A stretch of DNA of 64,000 nucleotides from Arbacia lixula (GCA_963669155.1 OZ022576.1:19697990-19761989), one strand, 5' to 3'. Positions 1 through 46,500 are shown, numbered from the stretch's first letter. Translations and numbers: made by a program. The notes: a model not told the origin generated them from the letters alone.

Positions 1-77
1 TCCATACACACATTAAAAATGGATTTGTATACATGTATTTGTATTTGAAGATAAGAATAGGTGGCTTGATCAGAACT

Positions 78-327
78 TGATTAACAGGTGTGATACACAA
101 TGGTCATTGTGAAGCATATCCCAGCTGTGACATACACACAATGCCACTTTTCCTTAGGCGATTTCGTAGGTCAGGAAGAGAGTCAATTTAGTGAAATTTG
201 ACTTTCATTAAACACATAACTGAACGCTTTCATGGCATGTTAGCTGCATAAATTGCTTTAATAACTCATTCAATTATAAAATAAACTATATTTATTTGAT
301 TTTATATCCTATGAATATCACCTTTAA
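78..327. mobile_element. Truncated copy of TTAA-flanked MITE family B
   Basis: This stretch matches 1379-1626 almost base for base, from GTGTGATACACAATGGTCAT to the terminal TATCACCTTTAA. The match stops at about position 78, so only the right half of the element is present. It ends in TTAA at 324-327, as does the complete copy downstream. No coding capacity is seen. Confidence 0.75.
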
Positions 328-785
328 AAGGATCTGATGAAAAGATGAATACTTTCCTCTTTGACTCTTGTTGGATGTTTTACCCTTTCAAAGAAAATAT
401 TGCCCATATGTCAACAGGATCTATACTTTGACAAATATAAAAAAATATATATATATATTGTACATGCACATTTTATTTCACACATGTATACATGTTCCAC
501 TAAATCTAACTCCAATGTGATGTGACCATGTTATCATACTGAAGTTACCATTGATCAACATATGTTTTCACCAAGTGAATAAAGACAATGAACTGTATAA
601 AAAAAATCTGCATCATGTGATTTTTTTTCTGTCTCAAATTCATCTCATTGGAACTTGATTAGCAAAATTGGAATGGAACTCTGATCATGTACAAACTTGA
701 ATTAAATAAAACCTGACAACTCAAAAGAAACAGATTAGGAAAAGTTTACATAAAAATCCGTATGTATTCATAAGGAAGTTTATCG
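328..785. other. Intergenic, no gene seen
   Basis: AT-rich sequence with a short (TA)n run near 447-461. I see no exon, RNA gene or repeat arm here. Confidence 0.5.
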
Positions 786-1030
786 TGTTTAAAGGGTATA
801 TGCTGTACTGTACTGGGAAGACATAAAAACCTTCAAAAGGTGATCATGAGCAATCTTCTTGCCAATGGTCTTAAATTCATGTACTGTCCAATTTAGAACC
901 TTGCTGAAAGTTATTTGCCCCCAAATGATCCACACTTGGAGGATTTGTGATTTAATCACTAATTTCTCCAAATGTGGATCATTTGAGGGTGTAGCGGCTC
1001 ATGTTTTAAGGAACAACAAGTTCCAATTCC
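786..1030. mobile_element. Left arm of an interrupted MITE, family A
   Basis: The segment begins TTTAAAGGGTATATGCTGTA and matches the left arm of the intact element at 48824-49196, including the shared stretch around CTTGCCAATGGTCTTAAATT. The matching right arm lies at 2210-2345. Element B and unclassified DNA now sit between the two arms, so the element appears to have been split by later insertions. Confidence 0.75.
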
Positions 1031-1072
1031 TGCTATCTTGAATTACATGTCCGGACCCCACACGGGTGACAT

Positions 1073-1626
1073 TTAAAGGTGATATTCATAGAAAATCCAA
1101 AAATATGAAGATATTCATCTATAGAAAGCTTATAAGCCATACAATGAGCTCGGATGACATTCAAACAATATATCACTTTCCAAAAAGCGAAATTAGGGTG
1201 AAAACAATCACCGTATTCTCGGGGACAAATTTGACCTACTGTCATCCGAAACGGCCTTTAGGTCTAACGTAGGAAACGGGAGGCGTTATTGTGCATCAAA
1301 CATGCCAATCCGCAGCTTCTTTTCCGCCAGAAGCATCAGGCATTGTTAATGAAACTGTGATGGCAGTTGCTAGTGGATTAACAGGTGTGATACACAATGG
1401 TCATTGTGAAGCATATCCCGGCTGTGACGTACACACAATTCCACTTTCCCTTAGTCGATTTGGTAGGTCAGGAAGAGAGTCAATTTAGTGAAATTTGAAC
1501 TTCATTTAACACAAAACTGAACACTTTCATGGCATGTTAGCTGCATAAATTGCTTTAAAATAACTCATTCAATCATAAAATAATCTATATTTATTTGATT
1601 TTATTTCCTATGAATATCACCTTTAA
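1073..1626. mobile_element. TTAA-flanked MITE, family B, complete copy
   Basis: The left end reads TTAAAGGTGATATTCATAG and the right end is its inverted complement, CTATGAATATCACCTTTAA, so the element has terminal inverted repeats and TTAA at both ends. It is 554 bp long with no credible coding region. TTAA target sites with TTAAAGG ends are known from Kolobok/T2-type MITEs. That superfamily assignment is inferred from the ends alone. Other copies are at 78-327 (truncated) and 55705-55835 (fragment). Confidence 0.75.
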
Positions 1627-2209
1627 CAGAACACCCTTAATAACAAACTCTCTTTGTTCTTGCGACAAGAGTGATACTTAACAGAACACTCTTCATCTGT
1701 TCTTGCGGCGAGAGTCCGGAAAACCTCTTTCCGGTGATTTTACCGAACTCACGCAGTTGTTTTGCCAAAACAGCGGGAAATTCTGACCAATCAGGATTCA
1801 TAATCTACATCATGGATTTCTCGAGATGTTAGGGCATCTCCTCATCACTTCTCCTCGCAACCGCCGAAACACTCTGACTTACTCAACACGAACTCGATCT
1901 CCAGCAGGAATAACACTTTCTAGCTCTGGACTTTTCAACTTGGAACATACGTCTACTACTATGCGATACCTTTTTCAAAAGGAAGTGACATCGCATAACT
2001 TGGATCGTTCCACCCTTTTTATTTGCGTTTTATACTCCGTCAACTTTTGTACAAACAGTGTACAAACAAACGTTTGGCATGTATGCCTCTTGAACATATT
2101 ATATGAACTACATCAGTGCTGCCCGATCACAGCGCCAATCGAAGCATCATCAGCACCGTGACACATTATTTTGTAAGTAGAAACAAAATTCATATCTCAT
2201 AACAATGAT
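1627..2209. other. Unclassified insertion between MITE arms
   Basis: This sequence is more GC-rich than its flanks, with internally similar words such as AACAGAACACTCTTCATCTG and TTGTTCTTGCG. A 111-codon open frame at 1826-2161 resembles no family I know and has no splice or start context to support it. A solo LTR or other transposon remnant is possible but I could not define its ends. Confidence 0.35.
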
Positions 2210-2345
2210 TTCTACAAGGGCAAATAACTTTCAGCAAGGTTCTAAAATGAACAAAACATGAATTTAAGACCATAGGGAAGAAGATTGCTCACGGTCACAT
2301 TCTGAAGCCTTTTTTTGTCTTCCCAGTACAGTATATTCCCTGTAA
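2210..2345. mobile_element. Right arm of the interrupted family A MITE
   Basis: The sequence GGGCAAATAACTTTCAGCAA through CCCAGTACAGTATATTCCCT is the inverted partner of 786-1030 and matches the right arm of the intact copy at 48824-49196. The terminal TTAA has decayed to GTAA. Confidence 0.7.
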
Positions 2346-3300
2346 AATTAGTACATGTAATCATCAGCCCTGTCATCTTGCTGTGTAAATTCAAAGTGGA
2401 CAAGTGATGCTCTGGGTGTTGTCTTGTTTATGCATTGTAGGCAAGAACAATCCAAACAATGTACAGTACACTATTACGGACCAATGGAGTTACCTGTGAA
2501 GTGCATGGTCAGCATTCAATGCTAGTAATGATTTTAAAACTTCACCCCCCCCCCCCATAATATGCCTGATTATTAGCTTTAAATCAAAGGTGAAAACCTA
2601 TTTGTTCTAACATGGACCTAATTTACTTTTGACCATGATTTAAATCATGTAGCATTGTGTAGCAGAAGTGGATGTAGAAGCTCTTGCAGCTCAGTAGAAT
2701 ATGATATGTAAATATAGTTTCTGTGCTCTATAAATGAGTAATTGTTATTATCATTATTATACAACTTATAGTACATATCAATCTTTCTCCTATTTTTCTG
2801 CTTTTCTTCAATTTAACTGATTTCATGTTTAAGGTTTTGTTTCGTAAAAAAAAAACAAGATCGATGATTTAAGTACAATTTATTGAATGATAAATATATC
2901 AAACATCTGTTTGCAGACCCCACATTAAGTTTCTTCATCAACTTTCTGCTCCATGTTAGGTGTTTTGTTTGTTTCATGTTTCCTTTTGATTTTTCTGATA
3001 GTGTTTGTCTTGTTCTCCTTTTTAATAAATATTTCCCCTTTATTTTACTACTTTTGAAAACATTGCTTCTTCATCTTGTGTTTTCTCTAAAATCATTGTT
3101 TGTGTAATTCTTGTTATTCTTGTTTAGTGCCTTCTGCTTCTGAAGTAGAATAGAGTTTAGAGGAGTAGTAGACATTTGGAAGGAGAGAGTGTGGAAGGAG
3201 ACACGGGGATAATGAGAAAGAAAACCTACTTTTTCTCTCTCCTTGTTGTATTTCTTTTTCAGCCTGTTATCTTGTCGTAGTCTTTTGCATATTGAATCGT
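2346..3300. other. Intergenic, no gene seen
   Basis: Sequence upstream of the AHCYL promoter. It has a 13-nt C run near 2545 and T-rich stretches (2760-3120), but no exon-like frame with splice sites. Confidence 0.5.
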
Positions 3301-3309
3301 CCGCCCTCT

Positions 3310-3694
3310 AAACTTTCGTCCAATAAGGTAGATTTTGTTCCATCCAGCGACATCCTTATTGGTCGAACTTGACTGACGTCAAGGATACGTCCGTGAAAAG
3401 TTCTTGCATTATTCACGAGCGGTGAAAGATTGGGGGTCATCCAGCGGTCTCGCTCCCAGTGCGTACGCTGCCGATCGGCTGTTTTGTTCTGCCATTGCGA
3501 ACACTACGGCGTATCGTGGCCCATGCGACTACTACTGATCGAGCAATCTTGCATAGAGATAGCACACAACACGTTTACACGTACTTTACGTTACCTGCTG
3601 CTACGTGCTTTGGCATTTGGCTTGGGAAACCTGTCGACGTTACTCAGTTTTTGCTGATTTTCTGAAGAAGGAAAGTCCCGATCTAACTTTGGAA
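3310..3694 (+). promoter_or_regulatory. AHCYL core promoter and 5' leader
   Basis: Upstream of the AHCYL start the sequence turns CpG-richer. It carries a CCAAT box (3320-3324), an inverted CCAAT box ATTGG (3358-3362) and a palindromic cAMP response element TGACGTCA (3374-3381), a normal arrangement for a TATA-less promoter. The leader contains an upstream frame starting at ATG 3523 and ending TGA 3655-3657 (44 codons), 37 nt before the main ATG. It could dampen translation if transcription starts upstream of it. The exact start site cannot be seen. Confidence 0.6.
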
Positions 3695-36725
<33,031 letters not shown>

Positions 36726-39700
36726 AGTGGAAACGTGTAAGAAGTTCCTGTCAGTTACAACAATACTTCTTCTGGTAGACATCATGAATATATTGTGAAG
36801 AGAGGTGTTGTCCTACTCCAGAGTATCATGCAGTGAAATTGAAAGTGTGGAAATATATTTCTGTACCCACTGCCTGCTCTACCTCTTTCAATTCAAACCT
36901 CAAATTGCTGGTCAGGCAGTCATACTGAAACGCCACATGGCTTAAGTACATGGAATGTGCCCATTTATTTTTCAAACTATGAAACAATCATGTTCTAATA
37001 CAGAGTAATATAAAAAAAAAAAATAACAAAACTAGTGTGTATAGTTATCAGGGTGCATACCCACACTTATTAATGAATATGTGATTAGTTAAATCTGAAA
37101 TTTGTTCTTGAGTAAAAGTGATTAATGACGTGCTAACTAGGTGATGAAAAATGCACTTTGTAAGAATGTTTGTTCCATATTATGATACTGAGCACCGTGT
37201 GTGTGAAATAATTTGAGTCACAAATGTGAAACTTGAAAAGCAATACTTAAATACCATGTGAGCTTTGACATTTAAATGTAAAAAATAATTGCACTATGGC
37301 GGTGTATAAAATGTTTACTTTCTCAGATAAATACCATTGTGGTGTTTTTATCTTTGTAGTCGTTACTAAAGTGCCAGTAAGTTTGAAGAAGTTATGCTTT
37401 CTTCATTTTACTGAGAAAATTACCAAAAATAGCCCTTGGCTATGGACTTTTATTTACTTCCTGTATGATAATTGGAGTAAACTTGTGATGTATTAGAGCA
37501 CAATTCAGGACATGTGCACTGTATCACATTCTTATATTCCTTAGTGAATTATTTATTACTCTGCTAATTTTTGTTTTGTCAATGCCTTGTATACCACTGA
37601 TTGGAAATCAGGATTTGTTTTCATATTCCAGCTGACACTATGTTGATGATAAAAGATTTGTTTTTGTAAAACCATGGTATTTACAATAATTTCTATTTGT
37701 GAAAGAAAAAATTTGAATTTCAGATTGAATTGCTAACTGTGTAGTGAATTTCTGATGTCTCCACATGAATAGTGGTGCAATGTGTGAGTGACCATGGTAA
37801 CAATGTATATTCAACATTGATGTGACTTTCTGAGAAATGTACCACAATAAGAAAAGGATACCAGTAGCTTTAAATTTGCTGTGTATTGGAGTTTCTTGTC
37901 AACCTAATACAGTTCATAGAAATTAGGCACCTACAGTACCTCATCTACTGAAGTTTGAAGAAAATGTGCAAATGTATGATGCTGTGTTAAACTATACAGA
38001 GAGTAGTTGCCATATAGTTACCAAGAGATTGATAAAGAACAATTTAAGTGTAGTTCAGATTAATTATGATGTGAAGAGATTTGATCTATCTTACTATATG
38101 CAATAACATTTATGGTCTACACTATGGTCTGTACTATACTACATGGATAGTGATGCAAAATTGTGAGGTAATATGTGCCCATTAAATATATCACATTTTC
38201 TTGATGGACACTACTTCGGCTGAATTCCATTTTATTTCAATTCTTGGTAGATATGTAAACAAAAATATTTTGTGAGATTTAGGAATTGCCAGATTATATG
38301 CAAATCTCTTCTCCTGTTGGGAATCTGTACGAGTGAATTTACATGTTTGTTAACCGTGCATGACATCAAAGCGTAAAATGCTATGGTATGTAGTAATGAA
38401 ATGTAACTTGACACTCACTGTGTTATTTACAACTGGTTTGGCTGATTTTCTTTGCATTTGTGTGTTAATCCACTGGATTGTCGACCATATTTTTTGTGTT
38501 TTAAGGGACATGAAAATACATTGTGCTTTGCTGTTCTTTTATGTTGCTACTATCAACCTCACTCAATTCACTTCCACACATGTTCTGTTTTCTTTGGTCA
38601 TGTGACGAGCCTTGTTATTATTTTGAAGTGTGGGACAGAGTTCAGACATACTCCCAAGAGAGAAAAATTAAAATAAGAGATCCTTGTTGCTAAATATTTT
38701 CTGGTGAGTTCCAAGCTGAAAGCCATTCATGTTGATAGATATCTATTTTATTAAAATAATATTAGATTTATAAAATTGTGTTTTCTTGCCATGCAGGATC
38801 TCACTGTTTATTGTGAATGTGTAAGTTTGAAAAGATCTTTCTTTTTTTTTAGAATCGGATGTGAGAAAGGAGCGATTTTTGAACTCGCAAAGGAGAGTGA
38901 ACCCTAAAACAAAGTTGATTTGTATTAAAGCAGACAAACCCGACAAGCAAATGTGACAGTTAGAGGAAAATCAAACAAATGTAAAAATGATAAGTCTTTG
39001 ATATCTAGATGACACTTGTGCTTGCACTGGGCATGGTCATTTTCATGTCTTCATGTACCAAGGCTGCATAAACAATGGACATTGTGTGCAATGCAAATGA
39101 GAAGGCTGCAGAAGCAATTCGTAAGAAATGCTCACAAACCTAATAAACAGGAATGGAGAAAATTATTGATCAACCAAAAACACTTCCTTGTACCTTGTAA
39201 TCTGACAGATTTTGCTCAAACTTTCATCAACCCGCTTCCCCCTGTTTTGTTCAGATTGGGGATTGTATTCTCTTTAAATGGATGATATGAATATAAACTT
39301 GCTTTTTGTTTAACATTCCTATGTTTTTGGACATTTATGTTTCAATTGTCATTAGTCATTAGGGGTGTATATGTTTTTTTAAACATTTTGTCACCTTGTT
39401 TGATATGTTTTCTCATGGAAAGGGAGGACACAAATGAAAGTGAACCGTTTATAATCAGAAACAGCCTCCCTTTCAATTTTAAGGTGGAAGGATGAATAGT
39501 TATGAGGGACAATTGAATAGAAAGAGACAGATAAACAATGTAGAGAAATGTACTGTATAAGAATTTTCTTCCATACCAAGTGTATACGTGCGTTACTTCC
39601 TCTTTCTTTTTCATGGCGAGTACAGGGTGTAAAGTGCATGTACATTTGTATTTTATTTTGACACATAATTCCCAATTTTGAAGGAGCTAGAAATGGTCAT

Positions 39701-40290
39701 TAGTCAACCATTAAACCTCATGGCTTAGGTTTCTGTTTGATGTGTTGTAAACATTGCGTAACAATATCATGAAGTTTAATTTGCCATGGATCATCAATTT
39801 TAAAATCAGGAATAAACTGAAATTGGCCTTCTCAGCCATACCTTGTTTATGCTTGGTTGCAAGGAGTTCATATTCCTGCTGTTAGGGTTACTGGTTGATA
39901 ATTTCTCCAGTTTCTTACATCAAGTCTGAGAATGATTCAGTTTTAAATCAAAGAAACAAATACCTTCTAAAAGAAGCTATGATTGATGTTTATGCTATCA
40001 TGTAACACAAAAAAGGGTGTTCCAATATGGTACACCAATGGAGGATTTAAACAGTTCAATCTGGAGGATGCATTAATTTGTGGATAAAAGGGATGGACTG
40101 CAGATGAGTTTATTTTATTCATTTAAATACTGTCTGTGTTTTTCTATCAGTTCATTTATGTTATAAATGTCGTAATGAATTGAAAGTGATAGAGTGCATG
40201 CAATTTAACCAAATATTGAATGTAATGAAAGTATACAAATTGCTTCAGAAAGTATATTATTGCTGGAAATAAAATATAAATTCAACATAG
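36726..40290 (+). other. Probable AHCYL 3' UTR
   Basis: About 3.5 kb of AT-rich sequence with no transposon arms that I recognise, unlike most non-coding parts of the window. A very long 3' UTR is typical of vertebrate AHCYL1 as well. Several AATAAA-like signals occur, so shorter forms are possible. Its extent is inferred from the last good signal at 40268. Confidence 0.5.
40268..40273 (+). terminator. Candidate poly(A) signal of AHCYL
   Basis: AATAAA in the context GGAAATAAAATATAAA. It is the last such plus-strand signal before the oppositely oriented NRF1 signal. Confidence 0.4.
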
Positions 40291-40428
40291 AAATGGAAGT
40301 GTCTCAAATCATTAGTTGCATTAATAGATTGTGCATTGATTGTAATACATGTGTATATAACACAAAGTCAAAGGAATACAAATATGGCAAGAGAAGGTTC
40401 GAGTGTGTAGGCGCATCTTTTTAATTTT

Positions 40429-40434
40429 TTTATT
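40429..40434 (-). terminator. Candidate poly(A) signal of NRF1
   Basis: AATAAA on the minus strand (TTTATT on plus), within ATCACAATAAAAAAATT. It would end an NRF1 3' UTR of about 2.9 kb. Confidence 0.4.
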
Positions 40435-43344
40435 GTGATATAAAAGCAATACATTGCCTTGTACAGAATTTTCTCTTAATTATATTACCTACATCATTTA
40501 TATGTACTGTACAATTAAAATTTTTAGAACATATCACTCAGCACAATATTTACAAATACCTGAAATTTATGATTTCCAGTAACGTGGACACTTGCCAACA
40601 TTCTGCCCAATCAACACTGACATGAAAAATGGCCGAGTGGATTGATTCTCAGATTACCCCAGAGCCCTGTATCACAAAGAATGAGTTGCAACGGATAGCA
40701 ACTATACAATCAATTGCATCTTGACAGTTGCTATATCTTGCACCTCTCTGTAGCACACAACCACAACTGCTATCTAGTGCAAGTCGAGGCCTATGCATAA
40801 TTTTGAATTGTGTATCAATACCTCCGCTATAGCTGTGATTATTTCATTTGCAAGTTACGATTGATAGAGATCATAGGTTCTCTGTTATATGAATTTATGA
40901 TTGATATCAATCTTGTGATTTGGGCCTCTGGACAGGAAATATTCAGAGCACTCGTCACAACAAATTCAGAAAGAAACTGAACAGATGAGCTATGAGTTGG
41001 GAGCTAGTATTCCTTGTCTTGAGAGAAATGTACATCAGTCCATTGCACAACATGCTAGCTGCTATTCAGTATAACTGCCACATTATAACTGACCTAGAAG
41101 CTTGAAAACGGTTGCTTTGAAAATTGGTGAAAATGATGTATCACTATTTGAAGTACACGTACATATAAATAATCCTAGATTTGGTCTACTCAAACTAGCT
41201 TTACCTCCAGTCTAGTAGTACGATGCTATCAAAACATACACCTGAGATTCTCTTATTATTTTCACACAACGTTCTGAGGAGGCACACTTCCCTTTCCCAG
41301 AATTGTTTTTTTTTAAACAACCAAACATCAAAAAATGTGTTTAATACCATAAATACATTAAGACAGAAAACCCAACATACACAAAACTGCAGGAGAAAGA
41401 TGTAGAGGTATTTTTGAGGTGCATTGTTTTGTACATGCAAGGAATAACTGGATATCCATCCCTTTGAATGAGGTTTGGTGTCCATCTGGATTTTATAATA
41501 GGTCATACATACATCTTAAAAATGCATACATTTCAGGACAAATGAATACAAAATTTGATCCTCGTCTAGATGAAAATACTAGTTTGGGTGCGTCTAGGCA
41601 CGTTTTTCATGTTACTTGTATGAAAGGAAAATATCTTACAGCAACATTTCCAGCCTCTTTTTAATGATCATGCGGAGCAGTGTGAAATCAAGACTTGATT
41701 TTATGTTTAGGGCCATTTTTCCTCATTGTAACAATATTCGTTAATTACATCTTTAAAGATGCATTGCAAGTATTACATATTACAATTGTGCAGGCATCTG
41801 GGGTGAGGATAATTCCCCAAATTTTTCTGCGCATTCTAGTTTGTTCATGTGTCAAATCCATGCAAATATTCTACAGAGAATTGGCAGCATCAAACATGGG
41901 ATCAAAGAGGAAATCTTTGTAAAGTATACTTTTGTGACTAAAAGAAGAGTACAATCAATCTGAATTGATTAAACGGCTGATGGTACTCTATGTGATTTAA
42001 ACATCCTTGGTACATGCATTTGAAAGAGTTGGTTACATCATGGGGTCAAAGATGTGCGTGTCACTGACCAATAGGGCAGATATTCTACATTAAAAACGGT
42101 GGAGCCGTTCCGCAGGTAAAAAATTGAATTTTGTCAAATAAAAAAACACATGGAAAATGAAAGAAAATACTGTTTCAGAACTTCCCTAACAGTAATAGAA
42201 CTGGATGTGGAATGATAAAGATGGCTCTATTTTGGGATGTTGGATGGGTCCTGAATCCTGTAGCCCTAGAGACTGGAGACCACTGTCCACTATGGTCAGC
42301 ACCACTGTCCACTATGGTCAGCACCACAGCGAATGCATTGCGTGCAAGCAATGCCCACTGACTGATGCATCACACACTGACAGGGGCAATGCCATTCTGA
42401 ATGTAGACTATGATCGCTATGTTTCAACGTAGACGAGGACATTTTTTTGCTTTTCCTGAAAAGGTTTGTGAAACTAAGACTGAGATTTCATACACATTAT
42501 CGTTATACTGCTGATTCCTGCCAAGTTTCATGACTTTTGCAAAAAGGCTAACCTGTCTTTAAGCATAAGGTGTGTATGCAAAATTGTGAAACAAGCTATA
42601 TTTGACTATGATGCTCAGAATTAATTCTGTTTTATGCTCAAGTGTATATGAGCGGAATACCCTGTTGGTATGTCTTCACTACATCTACAAACCACATTGA
42701 CTGATATAATCTTCAATTACACAAACAAGTACTCAATGCCACAGACACAGAATGCCACTAGAGCATTAAGCCTTCCACCCTTCAAGACTTCTTCATCAGT
42801 ACCTCAATAAAATTTAATACATGGCAAAAATTTAGGAAACTAAAGAAGCAGGCAGACCAGCTGCCTACATGTATGCAGAATCAGCAATTTTACAACTGTA
42901 CATGGAACACATATCTTATTGTCTGTCAAAGAACTTGACAATATGAACAAAAGAAGAAAGTTAGGCATGATGATATTCACTTTAAAAAAAAAACAATAAA
43001 ATATAGGCTGGGCAACACCATCGCTGCAAACTGCAAGGGGAGCGCAGGAAGCCAAGACTTGGACATGTAAACTTGGACATGTACTCCTCAAAGACAGGGA
43101 AAGTGGGAAAAGCAGCCTAACTGACTGGTTAGGAGAGCAAGGGACTGTTTACCTTGATATGGAGCTGACACAGATTGCCTACGTCTTAGCATATGGCACT
43201 TCAATAGACAGATAGACATAAGTAATACTGAATATTATCAATTGGCAAAAGCATGGTTTAACATAACTGACACTGTTTCAGCTGTGGTGTTTTATTGTGC
43301 GTCGCTTAGGGCGAGATAACCAGTCCCATCCATTCAGCATCCTG
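40435..43344 (-). other. Probable NRF1 3' UTR
   Basis: Non-coding sequence between the NRF1 stop codon and the candidate poly(A) signal. It contains repeat X copy 2 (42246-42475). Earlier signals may be used, so the extent is uncertain. Confidence 0.4.
42246..42475. repeat. Interspersed repeat X, copy 2
   Basis: Partner of 34433-34625, with an extra tandem copy of CACTGTCCACTATGGTCAGC near 42280-42320. Confidence 0.6.
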
Positions 43345-43562
43345 CTACGTTTGGTGGTCATTTGGGGCCGTGTTGACGACGAGGGTGGCTACCTGAGATG
43401 TGACTGGCTGTGCCTGCATGACGGTGCCCGCATTCTTGATGTTTGCCATGGAGATGGTTGCGGTGTGCTGGGCGGCATTCCCGATGTTGACGTTAGCTAT
43501 TTGAATGGGCTGACCATCCCCCGTCATGACGGTCTGGTACACAGATGCTGGGATTACGATAC
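43345..43562 (-). CDS. NRF1: NRF1 coding exon 8 (last)
   Basis: It completes Gly392 and encodes 393-463, IVIPASVYQTVMTGDGQPIQ to NTAPNDHQT then TAG. This matches the vertebrate stretch VQIPVSMYQTV of the activation domain. Confidence 0.92.
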
Positions 43563-46500
43563 CTGCAGCCAGTAAGCATAGAACAGGAGGTTTATATAGT
43601 CTTTGTATTACAAAGCTATTTGTACTTAATGATCAATTTTCTTTCATTTCTTTCAATAATGTAATGGTTGGTTTACTTATCGTTACACTCTCAGGGCCCC
43701 ATTAGACTAGGGTGAATAGCCATAATGCTGATCTGCTTCATATGTCAAAATGAGCTACTTCTTCAAACCCTAACAAGATCCCAGATGGGCTTTGAAACAC
43801 TAGTATGACTATTGCCATTGTTTTGCATCTACTCTCTTGATACGCAAGTGAAGTGAAATTGAACCCTATTCTGACTTTTTCATGGAGCTAATGGAATATG
43901 TTTAGAGCCCTACTGCATATTTTATTAAAGGAAGAAAGTATTCAAATTTGTGCAAATTATAATTTATGCAAATGAGATACATATTTCACGAATTCATCTA
44001 TCTTTCATATAAAGATGATGGCATGAAGGTCAAACTTTTTTTTTTCAATATGCCGCGTAGCAAACTCAACAATATGTCAAAAAACCTTGAAATTACGAAT
44101 CAATTTTCTTCTGTATTTGTTTTATTTTTCCACATTGTTTTTTCTATTTTTGTTATTTTCTTTTGCTTCAGATATGTATTCAAAATAGGTTTAATCTACA
44201 AGCTATTTCCTTATCTGCATTGCTTTCATTGTTGTCTAGAATGTTTATAAGGAATTTGTTTTTAAATCAAAAAGTGTTGGATTAAGATACATGTATCAGA
44301 TAGGGCAAGACGTATCCTCATGATGTACTCAGAAGGATCCACTGGTTTGCTCATCATCACTTACAATCTCAATGACCAAACAAGTAGAGCTCCTGTTGAG
44401 AGCTCCACAAGCACTATTGCAATGCTAAGTTCTGCTGACATACATACCTTGAGTGGTGCCATCATTGACGGCCTGTAAAGACCCGTCACTGGACAGGACA
44501 AGTTGAGTGCCTTCTGCTAGTGCTGTCACCGTCTGCCCCTCAGTCAGTTCACTCTGCAGCAAGATAACAAGCACTCATCAGTTCTGGCTTCTTCTCAAGA
44601 GGAAAAACATATGCATGTTGTACTGGGTACGTTTCTCTACCAGTGATAATTAATAAATCGTCTCTACGACAGGGATCTTTTACATGGAGAAATTTACACA
44701 ACGCCTTTGGATTGTCCCTTTTTCCAAGATGATTCTGCTATGAAATATGAGCTCCTTTGCACCATGTCCCACAAATCAAATTTTCAATTACCACTTTTCA
44801 CACATACAGTGATACTCCCCAAAAGGTCTTGACATGGAATAAGTACAAGTAACGCTACATAAATAAAATACTACCAGGTGGTTAGATATTGTGGATATCT
44901 TTTGCCCAATTTAACTACACAAAGCATACCACACCTGTTCAGAAAAAAATAATTGATTGACAGCTGTATTGTATCAGATAGGGCAAGTGTTATCCTCATG
45001 ATGTACTCAGAAGTATTCCACTGGTATGCTCATCATCATATACAGGCTGTCAAGACTATTAATCAATTTTACAGAAAACTATGGCTAAAATTTCAGATTG
45101 TTTCAGTCATAATCATTAAATGTAGAATGTATTGTGAAGTAATCTATATAACTTCCTCTATAAAGAGCAAGTCATGTCAAATTGATTTTGTCAATTCTTC
45201 TTCTTCTTCAATTGTAGTACAGTCCACCATTGGTGTATATTCCTACTGTTGGCACATATGGTGTGGCTGCGAATATGCAAAGTGCCGGTTAAAACAAATC
45301 CTCGGCTATGTACAGTGCAGTTAAAAATAAGTGTCCCCATCTACTGGAGCTGAGCTTCCTGTACCACTTGCTTGTTTGTACTTGAGGACAAGCAGCACCT
45401 CCATAAGACCCTAGTGCTTGCTCCCCTCCACTCCTTACCTCTCCATGTGCTGCTGCAGCCACCTCAGCCAGGGTCTGGACAGCCTGGGTAGCCTCTGCCT
45501 GCTGGTTGCCTAGGGTCTGCTGGATCTGGAGTGGCTGTAACCTCACCTGCTGGATGGCTTGCAGGTTGGTCAGCTGCTGCACTTGCTGTACACAGAGAAC
45601 ACACAAATTTCATTTTAATGTAATCAATAAACATTCCATTTACTGTGTACAGGAAACAACACATTTGACATTTTTTTAATACTGTACATAAACAGAGCAT
45701 TGATTTCATTTATGTGAATATAATTGTGTTTCAATGTCATGAGACACATAACATACGACAGGCAGTGCTAAATTAGTTTAAGGCAAAAATTGTAAGAATG
45801 TAAACTTGGGGAGTAAAATTCTTTTTTGAGCACTCCTACTGGGGTGTGCTAGTTCCCAGGAATCAAGGTAAAATTCTATACAACTGCCAATAGACACCCC
45901 ATCCATTAAAAAACAACAAAATACTGGTTAGACTAGTATAATTTGTTTCACACAAAATAAATAAAAATACAGAGCAAGACAAAATATGTTTGTGTATCAG
46001 AGAGGGCAAGTGTTTTCCTCATGATGTACTCAGAAGGATCCACTAGATATCAAATCATCATATACACTCAAACAAGTTGAAAAACAGATCATCGAATCGA
46101 TGGCATAACCTTTGAATGCTCACTTTTTAATGATAATGCTGTTTTAGTGAAATGATATACTGTATAAGCTGTTATTTTCGCGTACATATATTTTCGCGAA
46201 TGGCGGCTTCTGCCACATATTCGCGTGTTGTTAAATTCGCGTTCACGTACACCGGGTCGTGCTCATGCTTAGTAGTCAGTACGTACTACTAGTAGTACAT
46301 GTGTGTGAGGCATGCGCTGTATGCTGCTGCATTTGTTCGCCATGCGTGTTAGTACTTAGTATAATCTCGTAATGTTGCAAGTTGATATGAGAATATTTTC
46401 GCGCGTTGTTAAATTCGCGTTTGCTCGTTCATTCGCGAAATTCGCGAAAATAAAACCCTCGCGAAAATAACAGCTTATACAGTATTCTGTAACAATGACG

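Noticed and set aside
2883..3107. Phe/Leu-rich frame resembling a membrane protein
   Set aside because: It is a T-rich stretch translated by chance, with no splice sites or conserved residues.
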